From the NCBI RefSeq assembly GCF_009928485.1, contig NZ_JAABNP010000011.1, positions 102,643 to 166,642 on the forward strand: a stretch of DNA of 64,000 nt, given 5' to 3'. This document shows, one piece after another, positions 54,518-64,000 of this stretch. The first letter of the stretch is position 1. Every line of letters starts with the position of its first letter. The DNA is from Clostridium sp. C2-6-12 (GTDB lineage Bacteria; Bacillota; Clostridia; Clostridiales; Clostridiaceae). The translations under genes were made by a program, and so were the position numbers. The notes under the pieces are model-generated. The model was not told where the DNA came from. It saw only the letters and a list, made by a program, of their open reading frames with translations, and did not search any database.

Positions 54518-55855
54518 ATGGGAAAAGAGGGAGTAATAATAGAATTTAACGAACTATACTCAACGCAAATTGAAGAAGGTATAGAAGTAGTATCCATAGC
54601 AAAAGATGATAAAATACAAACATATAGGATTATAAACACAGAAGAGAAATTATTGAAATATGTGTCTAATTCCATGGAATATGCAGAAAAACAACTTAAG
54701 ATATTAGTTACTTTTGAATGTACAAATATATGTGGTAATTTTTACAATGCTATATTTTTGAAAAAATTTAAAATTGATAGTTACTGTGAGCCTAAAATAG
54801 AGGAATCTTTATACCTGAGTTTTACCAACTGCTATTTCTTCGAAGATGTAGAACTTTGGGGTGGAGATTACAGAAGAATAAAGATTAATGATTCCACGTT
54901 GGAAAAGAATTTATTTGTAAGGTTTGTAAACTGTGAAAAAGCAAGAATTACTAATGTAACATATAAAGAAAATTTAGTAATGGAGAATTCTGAGATTGGG
55001 AAACTTTATATTAATACTTCCAAATTTCAAACCGACATACTGTTTCAAGAAGTAACTATTTTAAATGATTTTATATTAGATAAAGTAGTAGGAATGCAAG
55101 ATTTAATTTTTGTTGATTCCAGATTTGAAGGATTGAGCAAATTAGAGTTAGAGGTTAATGGGGAATTGAATTTTTATCAATGTTCTTTTTATAAAAACTC
55201 AGAGATTAATTTTGATGAGTTAAATGGTAAGTTTAGTCTATATAAAACTAATTTTTCTGATAAGTGTTATTTAGAATATGAGCTATTGGAAAATAAAGAA
55301 TATGAACCTTTAATATTTGAAAATGATTTGAAAAAGACTAAGTGGAATTTTTTGATTGTATCTGATATATATAAATCCAGTGGAAGAATAGAGCAATATC
55401 TAAAAACCTTTTATTATTTCAAACGCTATGAAAGACTCGAAAGAAAACATAAGAGAAAGGGAAAGTACAACTTATTAGAGTACTTAATTGAAATAGCTAC
55501 TAAGTATTATACGAGTTGGGAAAGAACTTTATTGTCTATGGGATTAATATTAGTTGCTTTCTTTTTAGTATATAGTATGTTCCCAAATTTATTGATATAT
55601 AAAGATACATTGATAGCTCCTAAGAGTTTATTCAGTATAACTTTCGAAATGTTTAAAACATCTACTTTCGATATGAAATTTTTGATTAGTAAGTTTGGGA
55701 ATGTATTATATTTTACTATAATAACATTTACTACTGTTGGTTATGGAGATATAATGCCTCTTAATTGGATGAAGTTAATTGTTAGCTTGGAATCACTATT
55801 AGGTGTGTTTTTTTGTGCAAGCTTTGTAGTAACTTTATCAAGAAGATTTTTCTAA
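54518..55855 (+). CDS. Two-span K+ channel with N-terminal pentapeptide/beta-helix-like domain
   Basis: The C-terminal 110 residues of this 445-aa protein are a potassium channel pore: TM1 at about 337-356, the filter TTVGYGD at 405-411 and TM2 at about 418-440. The first 270 or so residues have no membrane span and show short repeating strands (SFTNCYF, IKINDSTLEKNLFVRF, SFTNC-type and LYINTSKF-type units), as in irregular pentapeptide or right-handed beta-helix proteins. They lead into a basic linker (KRYERLERKHKRKGK). The cytosolic solenoid may gate the pore or bind a partner. ATG 54518 has GGGGCAGGGG upstream. The gene is monocistronic. Confidence 0.8.
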   Translation: MGKEGVIIEFNELYSTQIEEGIEVVSIAKDDKIQTYRIINTEEKLLKYVSNSMEYAEKQLKILVTFECTNICGNFYNAIFLKKFKIDSYCEPKIEESLYLSFTNCYFFEDVELWGGDYRRIKINDSTLEKNLFVRFVNCEKARITNVTYKENLVMENSEIGKLYINTSKFQTDILFQEVTILNDFILDKVVGMQDLIFVDSRFEGLSKLELEVNGELNFYQCSFYKNSEINFDELNGKFSLYKTNFSDKCYLEYELLENKEYEPLIFENDLKKTKWNFLIVSDIYKSSGRIEQYLKTFYYFKRYERLERKHKRKGKYNLLEYLIEIATKYYTSWERTLLSMGLILVAFFLVYSMFPNLLIYKDTLIAPKSLFSITFEMFKTSTFDMKFLISKFGNVLYFTIITFTTVGYGDIMPLNWMKLIVSLESLLGVFFCASFVVTLSRRFF

Positions 55856-55925
55856 GATATTAAGTTGTCGCTGTATTAATCTTTGATGAAGTTTTAATAA
55901 TAAAAATTATATATGTTTATTGTTT

Positions 55926-55972
55926 AGCAGGATTTTTTAGTTAAAGCAATCTAAGAAATCCTGCTTTTATTA
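55926..55972 (+). terminator. Terminator after the K+ channel gene
   Basis: AGCAGGATTT pairs with AAATCCTGCT around a 20-base loop, followed by TTTATTATT. Confidence 0.75.
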
Positions 55973-55995
55973 TTGATAAATAATAGGTTTAAAGC

Positions 55996-56039
55996 TTGAC
56001 AAATACATCTTGGATGATATACTGTATGCTGTACAGTAT
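55996..56039 (+). promoter_or_regulatory. Promoter and autoregulatory operator of the TetR gene
   Basis: TTGACA and TATACT are separated by 16 bases. A perfect inverted repeat, ATACTGTA-5 bases-TACAGTAT (56019-56039), overlaps the -10, as expected for self-repression by a TetR protein. Confidence 0.72.
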
Positions 56040-56071
56040 GTCGTTCGAATTAAAAAGATGGAGGTGAAAGT

Positions 56072-56656
56072 ATGGGTGAAAATGATGCTAAAGAGAGGCT
56101 TATAGATGTGACTATCAAGATGATTTGCCAGGGGAAAAAACCCAGTGAAATCACTGTTAAGGATATTACTGAAACAGCAGAGCTTGGTAATGGAATGGTA
56201 AATTATCATTTTCAAAGCAAAGATAATTTAATCAGGTTAGCGGTGAAAAAAGTTATGAATTGTGCCACAAACAAATTAAGCGAAAAGATGAAAACTAAGG
56301 AAAATGAATCTCCCATTAAAAGGCTTACCATTATATTAAAAGAAGTTGTAAATTTTATTGCAGACAATTCTGAAATCTCAAAGATTGCAATTTTAGATGA
56401 TCTAGAAAATAACAAAGGTACAGCCCATTTGTTAAGTTCAGAAGATGCTTATAATAAGTGTCTAAAAGATCTTTATGGAGATGATAGGCACAAACTTTTA
56501 ATTAAAAATTATTTAATTGCGGGATACATAAATTATATATTTTTGAAAGCTGAAAAGATAAAAAATGAAACTGGTTTTGATTTTTATAATAAGGAAGACA
56601 GAGAAAAGGCAATTGAAACTTTAGTAGATGAATTAGTTAATTGTAAAAGAGTTTAG
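56072..56656 (+). CDS. TetR family transcriptional regulator
   Basis: This 194-aa protein has an N-terminal helix-turn-helix: ITVKDITETAELGNGMVNYH followed by FQSKDNLIRLAV. The ligand-binding helical domain follows and matches no particular subfamily by eye. GGAGGTG lies upstream. The perfect palindrome over its own promoter is the probable operator. The ferredoxin-nitroreductase gene follows 119 bases downstream on the same strand and is a likely target. Confidence 0.9.
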   Translation: MGENDAKERLIDVTIKMICQGKKPSEITVKDITETAELGNGMVNYHFQSKDNLIRLAVKKVMNCATNKLSEKMKTKENESPIKRLTIILKEVVNFIADNSEISKIAILDDLENNKGTAHLLSSEDAYNKCLKDLYGDDRHKLLIKNYLIAGYINYIFLKAEKIKNETGFDFYNKEDREKAIETLVDELVNCKRV

Positions 56657-56775
56657 ATAAAATTACTTGCGTATGTTCAAGGTTTAAAGTTGTTTACTAT
56701 ATTCAAATTAGATATTGTAAGCAAATTTATTAAAGATATCTACAAATACATAAATTTGAAGGAGTTAATAAAATT

Positions 56776-57597
56776 ATGATGAATGTAAATAGTGAAAAAT
56801 GTATTGGATGCGGACTTTGTGTTAAAGATTGCTTTCCTAATTGTATAAAAGTTTCTAATGGAAAGGCAGAGATTAATAATATTACATGTATGAAATGTGG
56901 GCACTGCATAGCTGTTTGTCCAAAAGATGCAATTTCTACAGATGAATATAATATGGACGAAGTAAAAGAATATAATGAAGCTGAATTTGAAATAGAATCT
57001 GATAGACTTCTTAATTTTATAAAGTTTAGAAGATCTGTAAGACAATTTAAAGATAAAGACGTTGAAACAGAAAAGCTGCTAAAAATAATAGAAGCAGGAA
57101 GATTTACTCAAACAGGAACTAATGCTCAAAATGTTTCGTACATCGTAGTTAAAGATAATATTAATCTACTAAAAGAAATGGTATTAGAAAACCTTAAGAA
57201 TAGAGGAGAAGAATTGCTAAAAAATTTAAATCCTCAAACAATGCCTTTTAAGAGATATGCACAAATGTGGATAAGGATGTATAATGAATATAAAGAAAAT
57301 CCTGAAAAGAATGATAAATTATTTTTTAATGCTCCAGCTTTAATCCTCGCAGTATCTGATTCTCAAATTAATGGAGCATTAGCATCTTCAAATATGGAAC
57401 TAATGACTAATGCACAAGGGCTTGGAACATTTTTTAGCGGTTTCTTTGTAATGGCTGCACAAGGAAATGAAAAAATTAGAGAATTACTTGGACTTGAAGG
57501 AAATCAAGAAATAATAACTTGTATGGTTATAGGTTATCCAAATGTAAAATATTCTAGAACCGTTCCAAGAAAAGATGCAAGTATATCATGGAAGTAA
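56776..57597 (+). CDS. Ferredoxin-nitroreductase fusion protein
   Basis: This 273-aa protein has two [4Fe-4S] ferredoxin motifs at the N-terminus (CIGCGLCVKDCFP and CMKCGHCIAVCP) joined to an FMN-dependent nitroreductase domain (RRSVRQFKDKDV, then AGRFTQTGTNAQN). The clusters probably pass electrons from ferredoxin to the flavin, so the enzyme reduces nitro compounds, quinones or similar acceptors without NAD(P)H. AAGGAG lies upstream of ATGATG. The TetR gene before it suggests induction by a xenobiotic or electrophile. Confidence 0.92.
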   Translation: MMNVNSEKCIGCGLCVKDCFPNCIKVSNGKAEINNITCMKCGHCIAVCPKDAISTDEYNMDEVKEYNEAEFEIESDRLLNFIKFRRSVRQFKDKDVETEKLLKIIEAGRFTQTGTNAQNVSYIVVKDNINLLKEMVLENLKNRGEELLKNLNPQTMPFKRYAQMWIRMYNEYKENPEKNDKLFFNAPALILAVSDSQINGALASSNMELMTNAQGLGTFFSGFFVMAAQGNEKIRELLGLEGNQEIITCMVIGYPNVKYSRTVPRKDASISWK

Positions 57598-57625
57598 TAA
57601 GTTTATAGTATAAATAAATTTTATT

Positions 57626-57668
57626 AAGCTACCTGAAATAAAACGTTTTGTTTCAGATAGCTTTTTTA
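57626..57668 (+). terminator. Terminator after the nitroreductase gene
   Basis: AAGCTACCTGAAA pairs with TTTCAGATAGCTT (one mismatch), followed by TTTTATCC. Confidence 0.78.
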
Positions 57669-57873
57669 TCCTTTTCTTTTGTCAAAAAATACATGAATTA
57701 ATGAGGATATTAACAATGGTGAGAGAAAAAATAAGGAGATAACCTTTACAGTGAGCAAATTCGACTAAATAATGTTGGAAAATGCAATATTTATACAGTA
57801 AAATTATTTTATTACTAAGTCTAGGTATTATAAAAACGCAAAAAAATTAAAAATTTTATTAGGAGATGCATCT

Positions 57874-59877
57874 ATGAAGAAAAGCAGCAAATTATTTAGG
57901 AAAATAGTTATTGGAATTGTTATTATGATTGTATTACCAATATTGGTTACTGGGGAAATTTCAATATTAAAATCACAATCTGTATTAGAGAACAATTTAA
58001 AGACAACGAGCATTCAAACAATTAAAGAAGTTGATAAGGGATTCACTGAGTATTTAGATGTTTTAAACACTGAATTGGATATACTATCAAGAAATTCTGA
58101 CATAAAAGACTTGTCAAATCCTCAAGCAAATCATCAACTTACAACACAATATATTCAAGGGGTTTTTAGTGATATAAAGGATTCTGTTGATGGAGTTATT
58201 AATGTAGGTTATGCAGGAGAATATGGTGAAATAGTGTTAGATAGCAGTGTTTTGAGCTTGAAGGATTTTAATTATAAAGAAAGAGAATGGTACGTAGAAG
58301 CAAAAAAAGCCAATGGAAAAGTCATATACATAAAGCCATATACAGATAAAGTTACTGGGAAACAAGTTATGACGCTTGCCCAAGGAGTAAAAGATGAGAA
58401 GGGTCAATTTATTGGCGTTATAGTAATTGATATGTCATTGGATTCATTAAACAAATATGTTGGAGATATTCAGCTATTAAATACAGGTTTTATAATGTTA
58501 GTAGATAAAGATGGTGACATTATAGCTAATAATGAGAAAAATGTAGACATAGAAAAAACAGTTAGTGATTTAACGTTTTGGAATTCAGCTAAAGGTGAAG
58601 ATAGAGGAATATATTCTTTAGAATATAAGGGTAAATCTTCTTATGTGTGCCAACAAACCAATGCTATAACAGGATGGAAACTAATAGGTATAATTGATAG
58701 TAAAGAAGTAACAGATAATGTATCCATCATGAAGATAGCAATAATTAGTTCTGCAATAATTTGTGCAATTGTTGGAATAGCTGTTGGAATTTTCGCCACA
58801 TTATATTTAATGAAGGAAATAAATAAAATAAAGAAATCTCTTAGTCAGGTTGCATCAGGTGACTTTACTGCAAGAGTAAATGTTACAGCTAAGGACGAAT
58901 TTGGTGAATTAGGACAAGATTTTAACTTTATGATAGACAATGTATCTGAACTGATGAAGAAAGTTCAAAGTACATCATCAGATTTACTTGAAGCCTCTGT
59001 AAGTATATCAAGTATGTCACAAGAAACTACAGCTTCAATTTCAGAAGTAGCAAATGCAATACAAGAAGTAGCTAGTGGTGCAACCAATCAAGCTCAATCA
59101 TCTACAGAGGTAGCAGCAAGTGTTGGAGAATTGTCAGATAGAATTGATGAGGTTGGAAGACATACAAGTCACATAAATAAATTATCAAATGAAACAGAAA
59201 AATTAAGTAATAAAGGAATTATCATAGTTAGAGATCTAATAGATAAAGCAGGTAAAGCTAAAGAAAATGCTATTGAATCAGCAAAAATGGTTAATGAAAT
59301 GACTAAAAGTATAGATAAGATAAACTATATGTCAAATGCAATAGCTGGTATTACAGAACAAACAAATCTTTTAGCATTGAATGCAAGCATAGAAGCAGCA
59401 AGAGCTGGGGAAGCAGGAAAAGGCTTTGCAGTTGTGGCAGATGAAATTAGAAAGCTTGCAGAAGAATCTAAAACATCTACAGATCAAATAAAGGCCATTA
59501 TTTCTGAAATTAATACTAATGCTAATAATGCCCATGTAGCAATGGAAGAAAGTAAAGAAATGTCACAAGAACAAGGTAAAGCTATTAGAGAAACAGAAGA
59601 TATATTTAATAAAATAGTTGATTCTATAATTCCATTAAGTGGTGCTATAGACCATATTAATATTTTAAACGAAAAGATGCATGCTAATAGAGAAGAAGTA
59701 AATGCTCAAATTCAAAATATAGCAGCAGTTTCAGAAGAGTCTGCATCCATATCAGAAGAGGTAACAGCATCCGCGGAAGAAGTGAATGCTACCATGGATG
59801 AACTGACTCAACATGCTGGTGATTTACAAGATATATCAAATAAACTACAAGATGAATTAAGGAATTTTAAATTATAG
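57874..59877 (+). CDS. Methyl-accepting chemotaxis protein with dCache-type sensor
   Basis: This 667-aa receptor has TM1 at about 10-30, a large extracellular domain of about 255 residues with Cache features ([20 protein letters not shown], interrupted for length; [13 protein letters not shown]), TM2 at about 288-312, a HAMP domain, and a signalling domain whose tip has [20 protein letters not shown] and [18 protein letters not shown]. dCache domains usually bind amino acids, organic acids or amines directly. Its ligand is unknown. TAGGAGATG lies upstream. It is transcribed alone. Confidence 0.93.
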   Translation: MKKSSKLFRKIVIGIVIMIVLPILVTGEISILKSQSVLENNLKTTSIQTIKEVDKGFTEYLDVLNTELDILSRNSDIKDLSNPQANHQLTTQYIQGVFSDIKDSVDGVINVGYAGEYGEIVLDSSVLSLKDFNYKEREWYVEAKKANGKVIYIKPYTDKVTGKQVMTLAQGVKDEKGQFIGVIVIDMSLDSLNKYVGDIQLLNTGFIMLVDKDGDIIANNEKNVDIEKTVSDLTFWNSAKGEDRGIYSLEYKGKSSYVCQQTNAITGWKLIGIIDSKEVTDNVSIMKIAIISSAIICAIVGIAVGIFATLYLMKEINKIKKSLSQVASGDFTARVNVTAKDEFGELGQDFNFMIDNVSELMKKVQSTSSDLLEASVSISSMSQETTASISEVANAIQEVASGATNQAQSSTEVAASVGELSDRIDEVGRHTSHINKLSNETEKLSNKGIIIVRDLIDKAGKAKENAIESAKMVNEMTKSIDKINYMSNAIAGITEQTNLLALNASIEAARAGEAGKGFAVVADEIRKLAEESKTSTDQIKAIISEINTNANNAHVAMEESKEMSQEQGKAIRETEDIFNKIVDSIIPLSGAIDHINILNEKMHANREEVNAQIQNIAAVSEESASISEEVTASAEEVNATMDELTQHAGDLQDISNKLQDELRNFKL

Positions 59878-59885
59878 ACAATAAA

Positions 59886-59934
59886 AATCATGGTTTCAAT
59901 CTATATACAGAATTGAAACCATGATTGATTTTTA
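59886..59934. terminator. Bidirectional terminator between chemoreceptor and mtnN
   Basis: A perfect 15-bp stem, AATCATGGTTTCAAT with ATTGAAACCATGATT, has T-rich tails on both strands; it separates convergent genes. Confidence 0.85.
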
Positions 59935-60624
59935 CATCATTTCAAGCATTTGTTTTAAAATTCTAGTGGAATTTTTAACTGCAATAGGAATGAAGTTTTG
60001 GTAATCCATATGTGCTCCATTGTTTGCATTATCAGAAATTGATCTTATAACTACAAATGGAATTGAGTTTAAATAACATACTTGAGCTATACTTGCTCCT
60101 TCCATTTCACAAGAAATTGCTCCGAATTCCTTATCAAGCCATTGAATTTTTTCAACATTTGCAATAAATTGATCTCCAGAAACAATTCTACCTATAAAAC
60201 TATTTAACTCTGAAATTTCTTCGCAAGCCTTTTTTGCAAATGCAACCATTTGCTCATCACATTTAAAATCAAAAGTATCAAGTCTTGGAATTTGTCCCAT
60301 TTTATCGCCAAAAGCCGTAGTATCCATGTCGTGTTGAACTAGGTTTTCTGCAACAACTATGTCTCCTGGATAAATATCCTTACCAATTCCTCCTGCAACT
60401 CCAACATTGATAACTTTATCAACATTGTATTCAGAAGCTAATATTTGAGTACAAACAGCTGAATTAACCTTACCAATTCCGCATACTACAGCCACAACTT
60501 TTTTGCCATATAAATTACCTTTATGAAAAGTCATATTAGCTTTTTCTCTTTTTTCTTCAAGTGATAAATCTTTTAATAAGATTTCTAATTCTTCTGCCAT
60601 AGCGGCAATTATACCAATAGTCAT
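59932..60624 (-). CDS. mtnN: 5'-methylthioadenosine/S-adenosylhomocysteine nucleosidase
   Basis: This 230-aa enzyme removes adenine from methylthioadenosine and S-adenosylhomocysteine, clearing products of methylation and polyamine synthesis. Signature segments are GIIAAMAEELEILL, VINVGVAGGIGKDIYPGD, the Glu in AISCEMEGASIAQVC and the catalytic Asp in RSISDNAN. AGGAGG lies upstream of ATG 60624 on the minus strand. Confidence 0.95.
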   Translation of the reverse strand: MTIGIIAAMAEELEILLKDLSLEEKREKANMTFHKGNLYGKKVVAVVCGIGKVNSAVCTQILASEYNVDKVINVGVAGGIGKDIYPGDIVVAENLVQHDMDTTAFGDKMGQIPRLDTFDFKCDEQMVAFAKKACEEISELNSFIGRIVSGDQFIANVEKIQWLDKEFGAISCEMEGASIAQVCYLNSIPFVVIRSISDNANNGAHMDYQNFIPIAVKNSTRILKQMLEMM

Positions 60625-61245
60625 ATAAAAATCCTCCTAAAATTAAACTTATATATTTTTCATACTGTTTTGTAAAATTTTTAGTATATTAATAAACTAA
60701 AAGCATAAAATAATATTTAATTAAAAATTATTTATATTAGAGTATGTTCAAAAAATATACATGACATTATTTATATTATAATCATTAATTCTCATTTTTA
60801 ATAGATTAAATATTAAAATTGTAGTCATAAGGATGGAGTTTTTATAGTTTTATATAAAAATATTGTTTAGATAGAAATATTTAAAAGTCATATAAAAAAG
60901 AATCCACAAAAACATAAAAACAAAGCAATATTATTAACAATATACTTAATAAATTTGTGCATAAAATCTAAAAAATAATAATTATTGTGGATAAAATATT
61001 TGAATTGTACAATTGTAAGTAAAAAAGAAACAATATAATATTATTAATAGGATAAGTTTAAATTTTTTTATGCTATAATATCAATAAATATTAATAATAT
61101 ATTCAAATGATTAAGTTAGGCATATTAATTGTATAGATGAAACAAGAGGTGTTCGGTGTAGTTTATACAAATCAATATGGTAAAATAATGCCATGGCAGG
61201 GGGCGAAAATACCTTGTACATAATATGTTTAAAGGAGAGAAACTT
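60625..61245. other. AT-rich gap between mtnN and tcdA
   Basis: No supported gene. It holds the divergent promoters of mtnN and tcdA, one exact DnaA-box match (TGTGGATAA, 60986-60994) and one weaker match (near 60901-60908). A 28-codon frame at 61137-61223 (KQEVFGVVYTNQYGKIMPW) lacks a ribosome binding site. Confidence 0.4.
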
Positions 61246-62007
61246 ATGGCAGCACAACATTCTTTATCGAGAACAGAACTTTTAATAGGTAAAGATGGAT
61301 TAGATAAATTGAAAAATAGCAAGGTTGTTGTTTTCGGTGTTGGAGGAGTAGGAAGTTATACTGTTGAAGCACTTGCAAGAGCTGGGGTTGGAGAATTAAT
61401 TATTATTGATGATGATACTGTTTGTTTAACAAATTTAAATAGACAGGTTCATGCCACATTTGATACTATAAGTAAACCAAAAGTAGAAGTGATGAAGGCA
61501 AGGATAGAATCCATAAATAGAAATTGTAAGGTTATAATACATCAAATTTTTGTTACACAAGAAAATATTGCAGAAATAATACCAGATGATGCTGATTACG
61601 TTGTTGATGCAATAGATACAGTTTCAGCCAAATTAGGACTTGCTGAATACTGCTATAAAAAAGAAATAAGAATTATTAGTTCTATGGGAACGGGTAATAA
61701 GTTAGACCCAACTCAATTTAAAGTTACAGATGTATTCAAAACAAAAGTTTGTCCTTTAGCAAAGGTTATGAGACATGAGCTAAGGAAAAGAGGAATAGAA
61801 AAATTAAAAGTTATATATTCAGAGGAAGTTCCAATAAAACCTGAATATGATGATGTGGTTACTTGTAAGACAGGATGTGTTTGTACAGGAGGAACTAAAA
61901 AGTGTGCAGTTAAACGTCAGATACCTGGAAGTATATCTTTTGTTCCGCCAGTTGCAGGTATGATAATTGGAGGAGAAGTTATTAAAGATATATTAGGAGT
62001 GAATTAA
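61246..62007 (+). CDS. tcdA: tRNA threonylcarbamoyladenosine dehydratase
   Basis: This 253-aa E1-like (ThiF family) enzyme cyclises t6A37 in tRNA to ct6A using ATP. It has the Rossmann motif VVVFGVGGVGSYTVEALARA, the adenylation Asp and Arg/Asn in DDDTVCLTNLNRQ, YVVDAIDTVSAKLGL, and a Cys-rich stretch (CKTGCVCTGGTKKC) typical of TcdA. AAAGGAGAG selects ATG 61246. It is followed by a hairpin and is not in an obvious operon. Confidence 0.93.
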   Translation: MAAQHSLSRTELLIGKDGLDKLKNSKVVVFGVGGVGSYTVEALARAGVGELIIIDDDTVCLTNLNRQVHATFDTISKPKVEVMKARIESINRNCKVIIHQIFVTQENIAEIIPDDADYVVDAIDTVSAKLGLAEYCYKKEIRIISSMGTGNKLDPTQFKVTDVFKTKVCPLAKVMRHELRKRGIEKLKVIYSEEVPIKPEYDDVVTCKTGCVCTGGTKKCAVKRQIPGSISFVPPVAGMIIGGEVIKDILGVN

Positions 62008-62040
62008 ACTGGCTAATACTTTAAGAATATAGTAATATAA

Positions 62041-62090
62041 TGATCCTGTGGTAGAATTGATATTGAAATTACCATAGGATTATTATTTTG
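62041..62090 (+). terminator. Terminator after tcdA
   Basis: TGATCCTGTGGTA faces TACCATAGGATTA (G-T pairs) around a 16-base loop, followed by TTATTTTG. Confidence 0.7.
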
Positions 62091-62280
62091 TGATATTTTA
62101 TTGTTAAAGTAGTTCATAATTTATATATAATATTGTAATGTTAAACTTAAAATTTAGAAGAAACAACAAAGGAAAATTTCTGTTAAATGTTGAATCGTTA
62201 TTGTGTGATTGAAAACATTCTTGTTTTCAACAAAAATAAGAGCTTTAGTTAAAATACTTATATATTTAGGAGAGAAATGT

Positions 62281-63231
62281 ATGGAATCAGATTTCAGTGT
62301 AAAAATACATTCACATAAATCAAGTGAAACGGAATATTTGATAAAAGACAAGAATGATATTGTTATAGGCAGGTTTATAACATCAGAATTAAACAATCAA
62401 ATTAGAACTTGTAATATAAATCTTAAGTTCTATAGAGAAAATGATTATACTTTATTAATGGATACTTTGATTCTTATTTTGAAAGCAACTTTTAAAGATA
62501 TTAATATTTCTAAGGTAAATATTATAGTTAATGAAAAAATAGAGATTAATCCGTTTATAGATTTGGGATTTACATTGGAAGGAATATTGAGCCAAAATCA
62601 ATATTTTAAAGGTGAATATTTTGATGAATTATCATTTGGCATAACAAAAAAAGAATATAATTTGATGAGTAAGTATTCTTTAGTAGAGTTAGTTGGTGAA
62701 AATGTAGTTCTTAGAAACTTAACTTCCGGGGATGCTGAAGAATTATTGAAATATTATAAAAAAAATAAAAAACATTTAGAACCTTTTGAACCTGTTAAAG
62801 ATAGCAATTTCTATACATTAGAAAGTCAAAAGAAAAATTTAAATAAGAGTTATAGAGAGTTTTTAAATGGAGTGACCATTGAGTTGGGGATTTTTAAAGA
62901 AAAAAGATTAATCGGAAAAATAAAACTTTCAAGGATTTTACACGGATCATTCAAAAATGGAATGTTAGGATATTCAATAGATGAAGAAGAACAAGGAAAA
63001 GGATATATGAAAGAAAGTGTAAGGCTTTTCTTGAAGTATGTTTTTGATGAATGTGAACTTCATAGAGTTGAAGCGTCTGCCTTAGTAGATAATGAAAAAT
63101 CCAGAGGTGTATTAGATGGATGTGGCTTTAAAATGCTTGGCGTAAATGAAAAATATCTTTTAATTAATGGGAAATGGAGAGATCATGCAACATATTATAT
63201 TTTAAAAGAAGATTTTGAAAAACATAATTAA
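62281..63231 (+). CDS. Tandem GNAT protein, RimJ/RimL-type acetyltransferase
   Basis: This 316-aa protein carries two GNAT-like halves. The C-terminal half (about 135-316) is a standard RimJ/RimL acetyltransferase: ENVVLRNLTSGDAEELLKYY, then GYSIDEEEQGKGYMKESVRL with the acetyl-CoA loop, then ALVDNEKSRGVLDGCGFK. The N-terminal half looks like a degenerate GNAT without the acetyl-CoA motif (INPFIDLGFTLEGILSQNQY). Substrates of this group are protein N-termini or small amines. TTTAGGAGAG selects ATG 62281. Confidence 0.83.
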   Translation: MESDFSVKIHSHKSSETEYLIKDKNDIVIGRFITSELNNQIRTCNINLKFYRENDYTLLMDTLILILKATFKDINISKVNIIVNEKIEINPFIDLGFTLEGILSQNQYFKGEYFDELSFGITKKEYNLMSKYSLVELVGENVVLRNLTSGDAEELLKYYKKNKKHLEPFEPVKDSNFYTLESQKKNLNKSYREFLNGVTIELGIFKEKRLIGKIKLSRILHGSFKNGMLGYSIDEEEQGKGYMKESVRLFLKYVFDECELHRVEASALVDNEKSRGVLDGCGFKMLGVNEKYLLINGKWRDHATYYILKEDFEKHN

Positions 63232-63440
63232 CTAAACCTGGTGTATCAATAATAGAATTGTGGAGAAAAGTAGAGAAATATAAAGAAATATAGAATCAAA
63301 TTCGATAAATTATGTTTTTTGAAATTATTTAGAGAATTAGATATGTTAAGATAAAACACGTCGCTGAGAGACGCAAACAACTAAAAGAAATCAAATAAAA
63401 ACCTTTTTTGAAAGAGTTTTGAAAAATTTGAAAAAAGTTG

Positions 63441-63469
63441 TTGACAAGATTCAAATCAAGTGATAAACT
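63441..63469 (+). promoter_or_regulatory. rRNA operon promoter
   Basis: A perfect TTGACA and TAAACT are separated by 17 bases, about 150 bases before the 16S gene. The leader TCTTTGAAAATTGAACAGAA (63538-63557) resembles the conserved antitermination/processing leader of clostridial rrn operons. The gap 63232-63440 has no gene. Confidence 0.8.
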
Positions 63470-63615
63470 AAGTGAGTTGCTTGAGTGTGACAATAAAAAA
63501 CAATAAGTTACAACGAAAGTTGTAGAAAGAAAATGGTCTTTGAAAATTGAACAGAATAAGATAAATACATTTAAGTAAACCAGCAATTTTTTTTGAGTAA
63601 GCTAAGATTAAACTT

Positions 63616-64000
<385 letters not shown>

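Noticed and set aside
54328..54675. Minus-strand 115-codon frame over the terminator and channel start
   Set aside because: It crosses a terminator hairpin and the start of a well-supported gene.
12708..60994. Replication origin suggested by DnaA boxes
   Set aside because: Only isolated matches to TGTGGATAA at 12708 and 60986 were seen, with no cluster and no dnaA or dnaN gene.
61137..61223. 28-codon frame just before tcdA
   Set aside because: No ribosome binding site; a leader peptide is conceivable but not supported.

Overview
The window comes from a low-GC, spore-forming clostridium. The partial 16S rRNA at the right end, the AT-rich codon use, the AGGAGG-type ribosome binding sites and the recR-yaaL-bofA order all fit Clostridium sensu stricto (cluster I). 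From memory, the 16S start resembles the C. beijerinckii / C. saccharoperbutylacetonicum group; no alignment was run.

Layout. 1-6.3 kb: the end of a response regulator, its histidine kinase, a rubrerythrin-like protein, and an ABC transporter operon of the peptide-antibiotic immunity type (one ATPase, two permeases) followed by an S41-like lipoprotein and a histidine kinase remnant. 6.5-13.4 kb: the SRP RNA, preceded by an odd tRNA-like fold, then FAH-family, dihydrofolate reductase and thymidylate synthase genes on the minus strand, then dnaX-ybaB-recR-yaaL-bofA. 13.37-17.26 kb: a complete 3.88 kb transposable element with perfect 26-bp inverted ends and a 9-bp target duplication, sitting in the loop of what was the bofA terminator. 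It carries a hydrolase, a 649-aa zinc-ribbon transposase-like protein and a small coupled protein. 17.5-21.3 kb: a secreted CHAP cell-wall hydrolase, an M13 metallopeptidase and a Cys-rich miniprotein. 22.2-27.9 kb: an oppBCDFA oligopeptide transport operon. 28.9-31.9 kb: a bacteriocin-like locus (double-glycine peptide, C39 peptidase ABC exporter, and a fusion protein lacking its hairpin domain), followed by a decayed insertion sequence with an 8-bp target duplication. 34.3-37.6 kb: an FtsX-like protein lacking its extracellular domain, then serA and a DUF1015 gene.

38.3-51.0 kb is a nitrogen and polyamine catabolism island: an esterase, a LuxR regulator, a PII protein, a PotDABC-type transporter, an N-acyl-D-amino-acid deacylase-like hydrolase, an aldehyde dehydrogenase, a putrescine-type aminotransferase, and a second LuxR regulator in an operon with a DUF1874 (AcrIII-1/Crn2 ring-nuclease family) gene. 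Three copies of a palindromic motif, ATATACTnC-TWWA-GnAGTATAT, lie in its regulatory gaps. 51.3-63.2 kb: a solute-binding protein translationally coupled to a chemoreceptor, a beta-helix-like protein fused to a K+ channel, a TetR regulator, a ferredoxin-nitroreductase, a second chemoreceptor, mtnN, tcdA and a double GNAT protein. The window ends inside an rRNA operon.

The most notable items are the precisely bounded transposon in the bofA terminator loop, the DUF1874-LuxR pair with its shared motif, the tRNA-like structure abutting the SRP RNA, the beta-helix/K+ channel fusion, and the stripped-down bacteriocin exporter.
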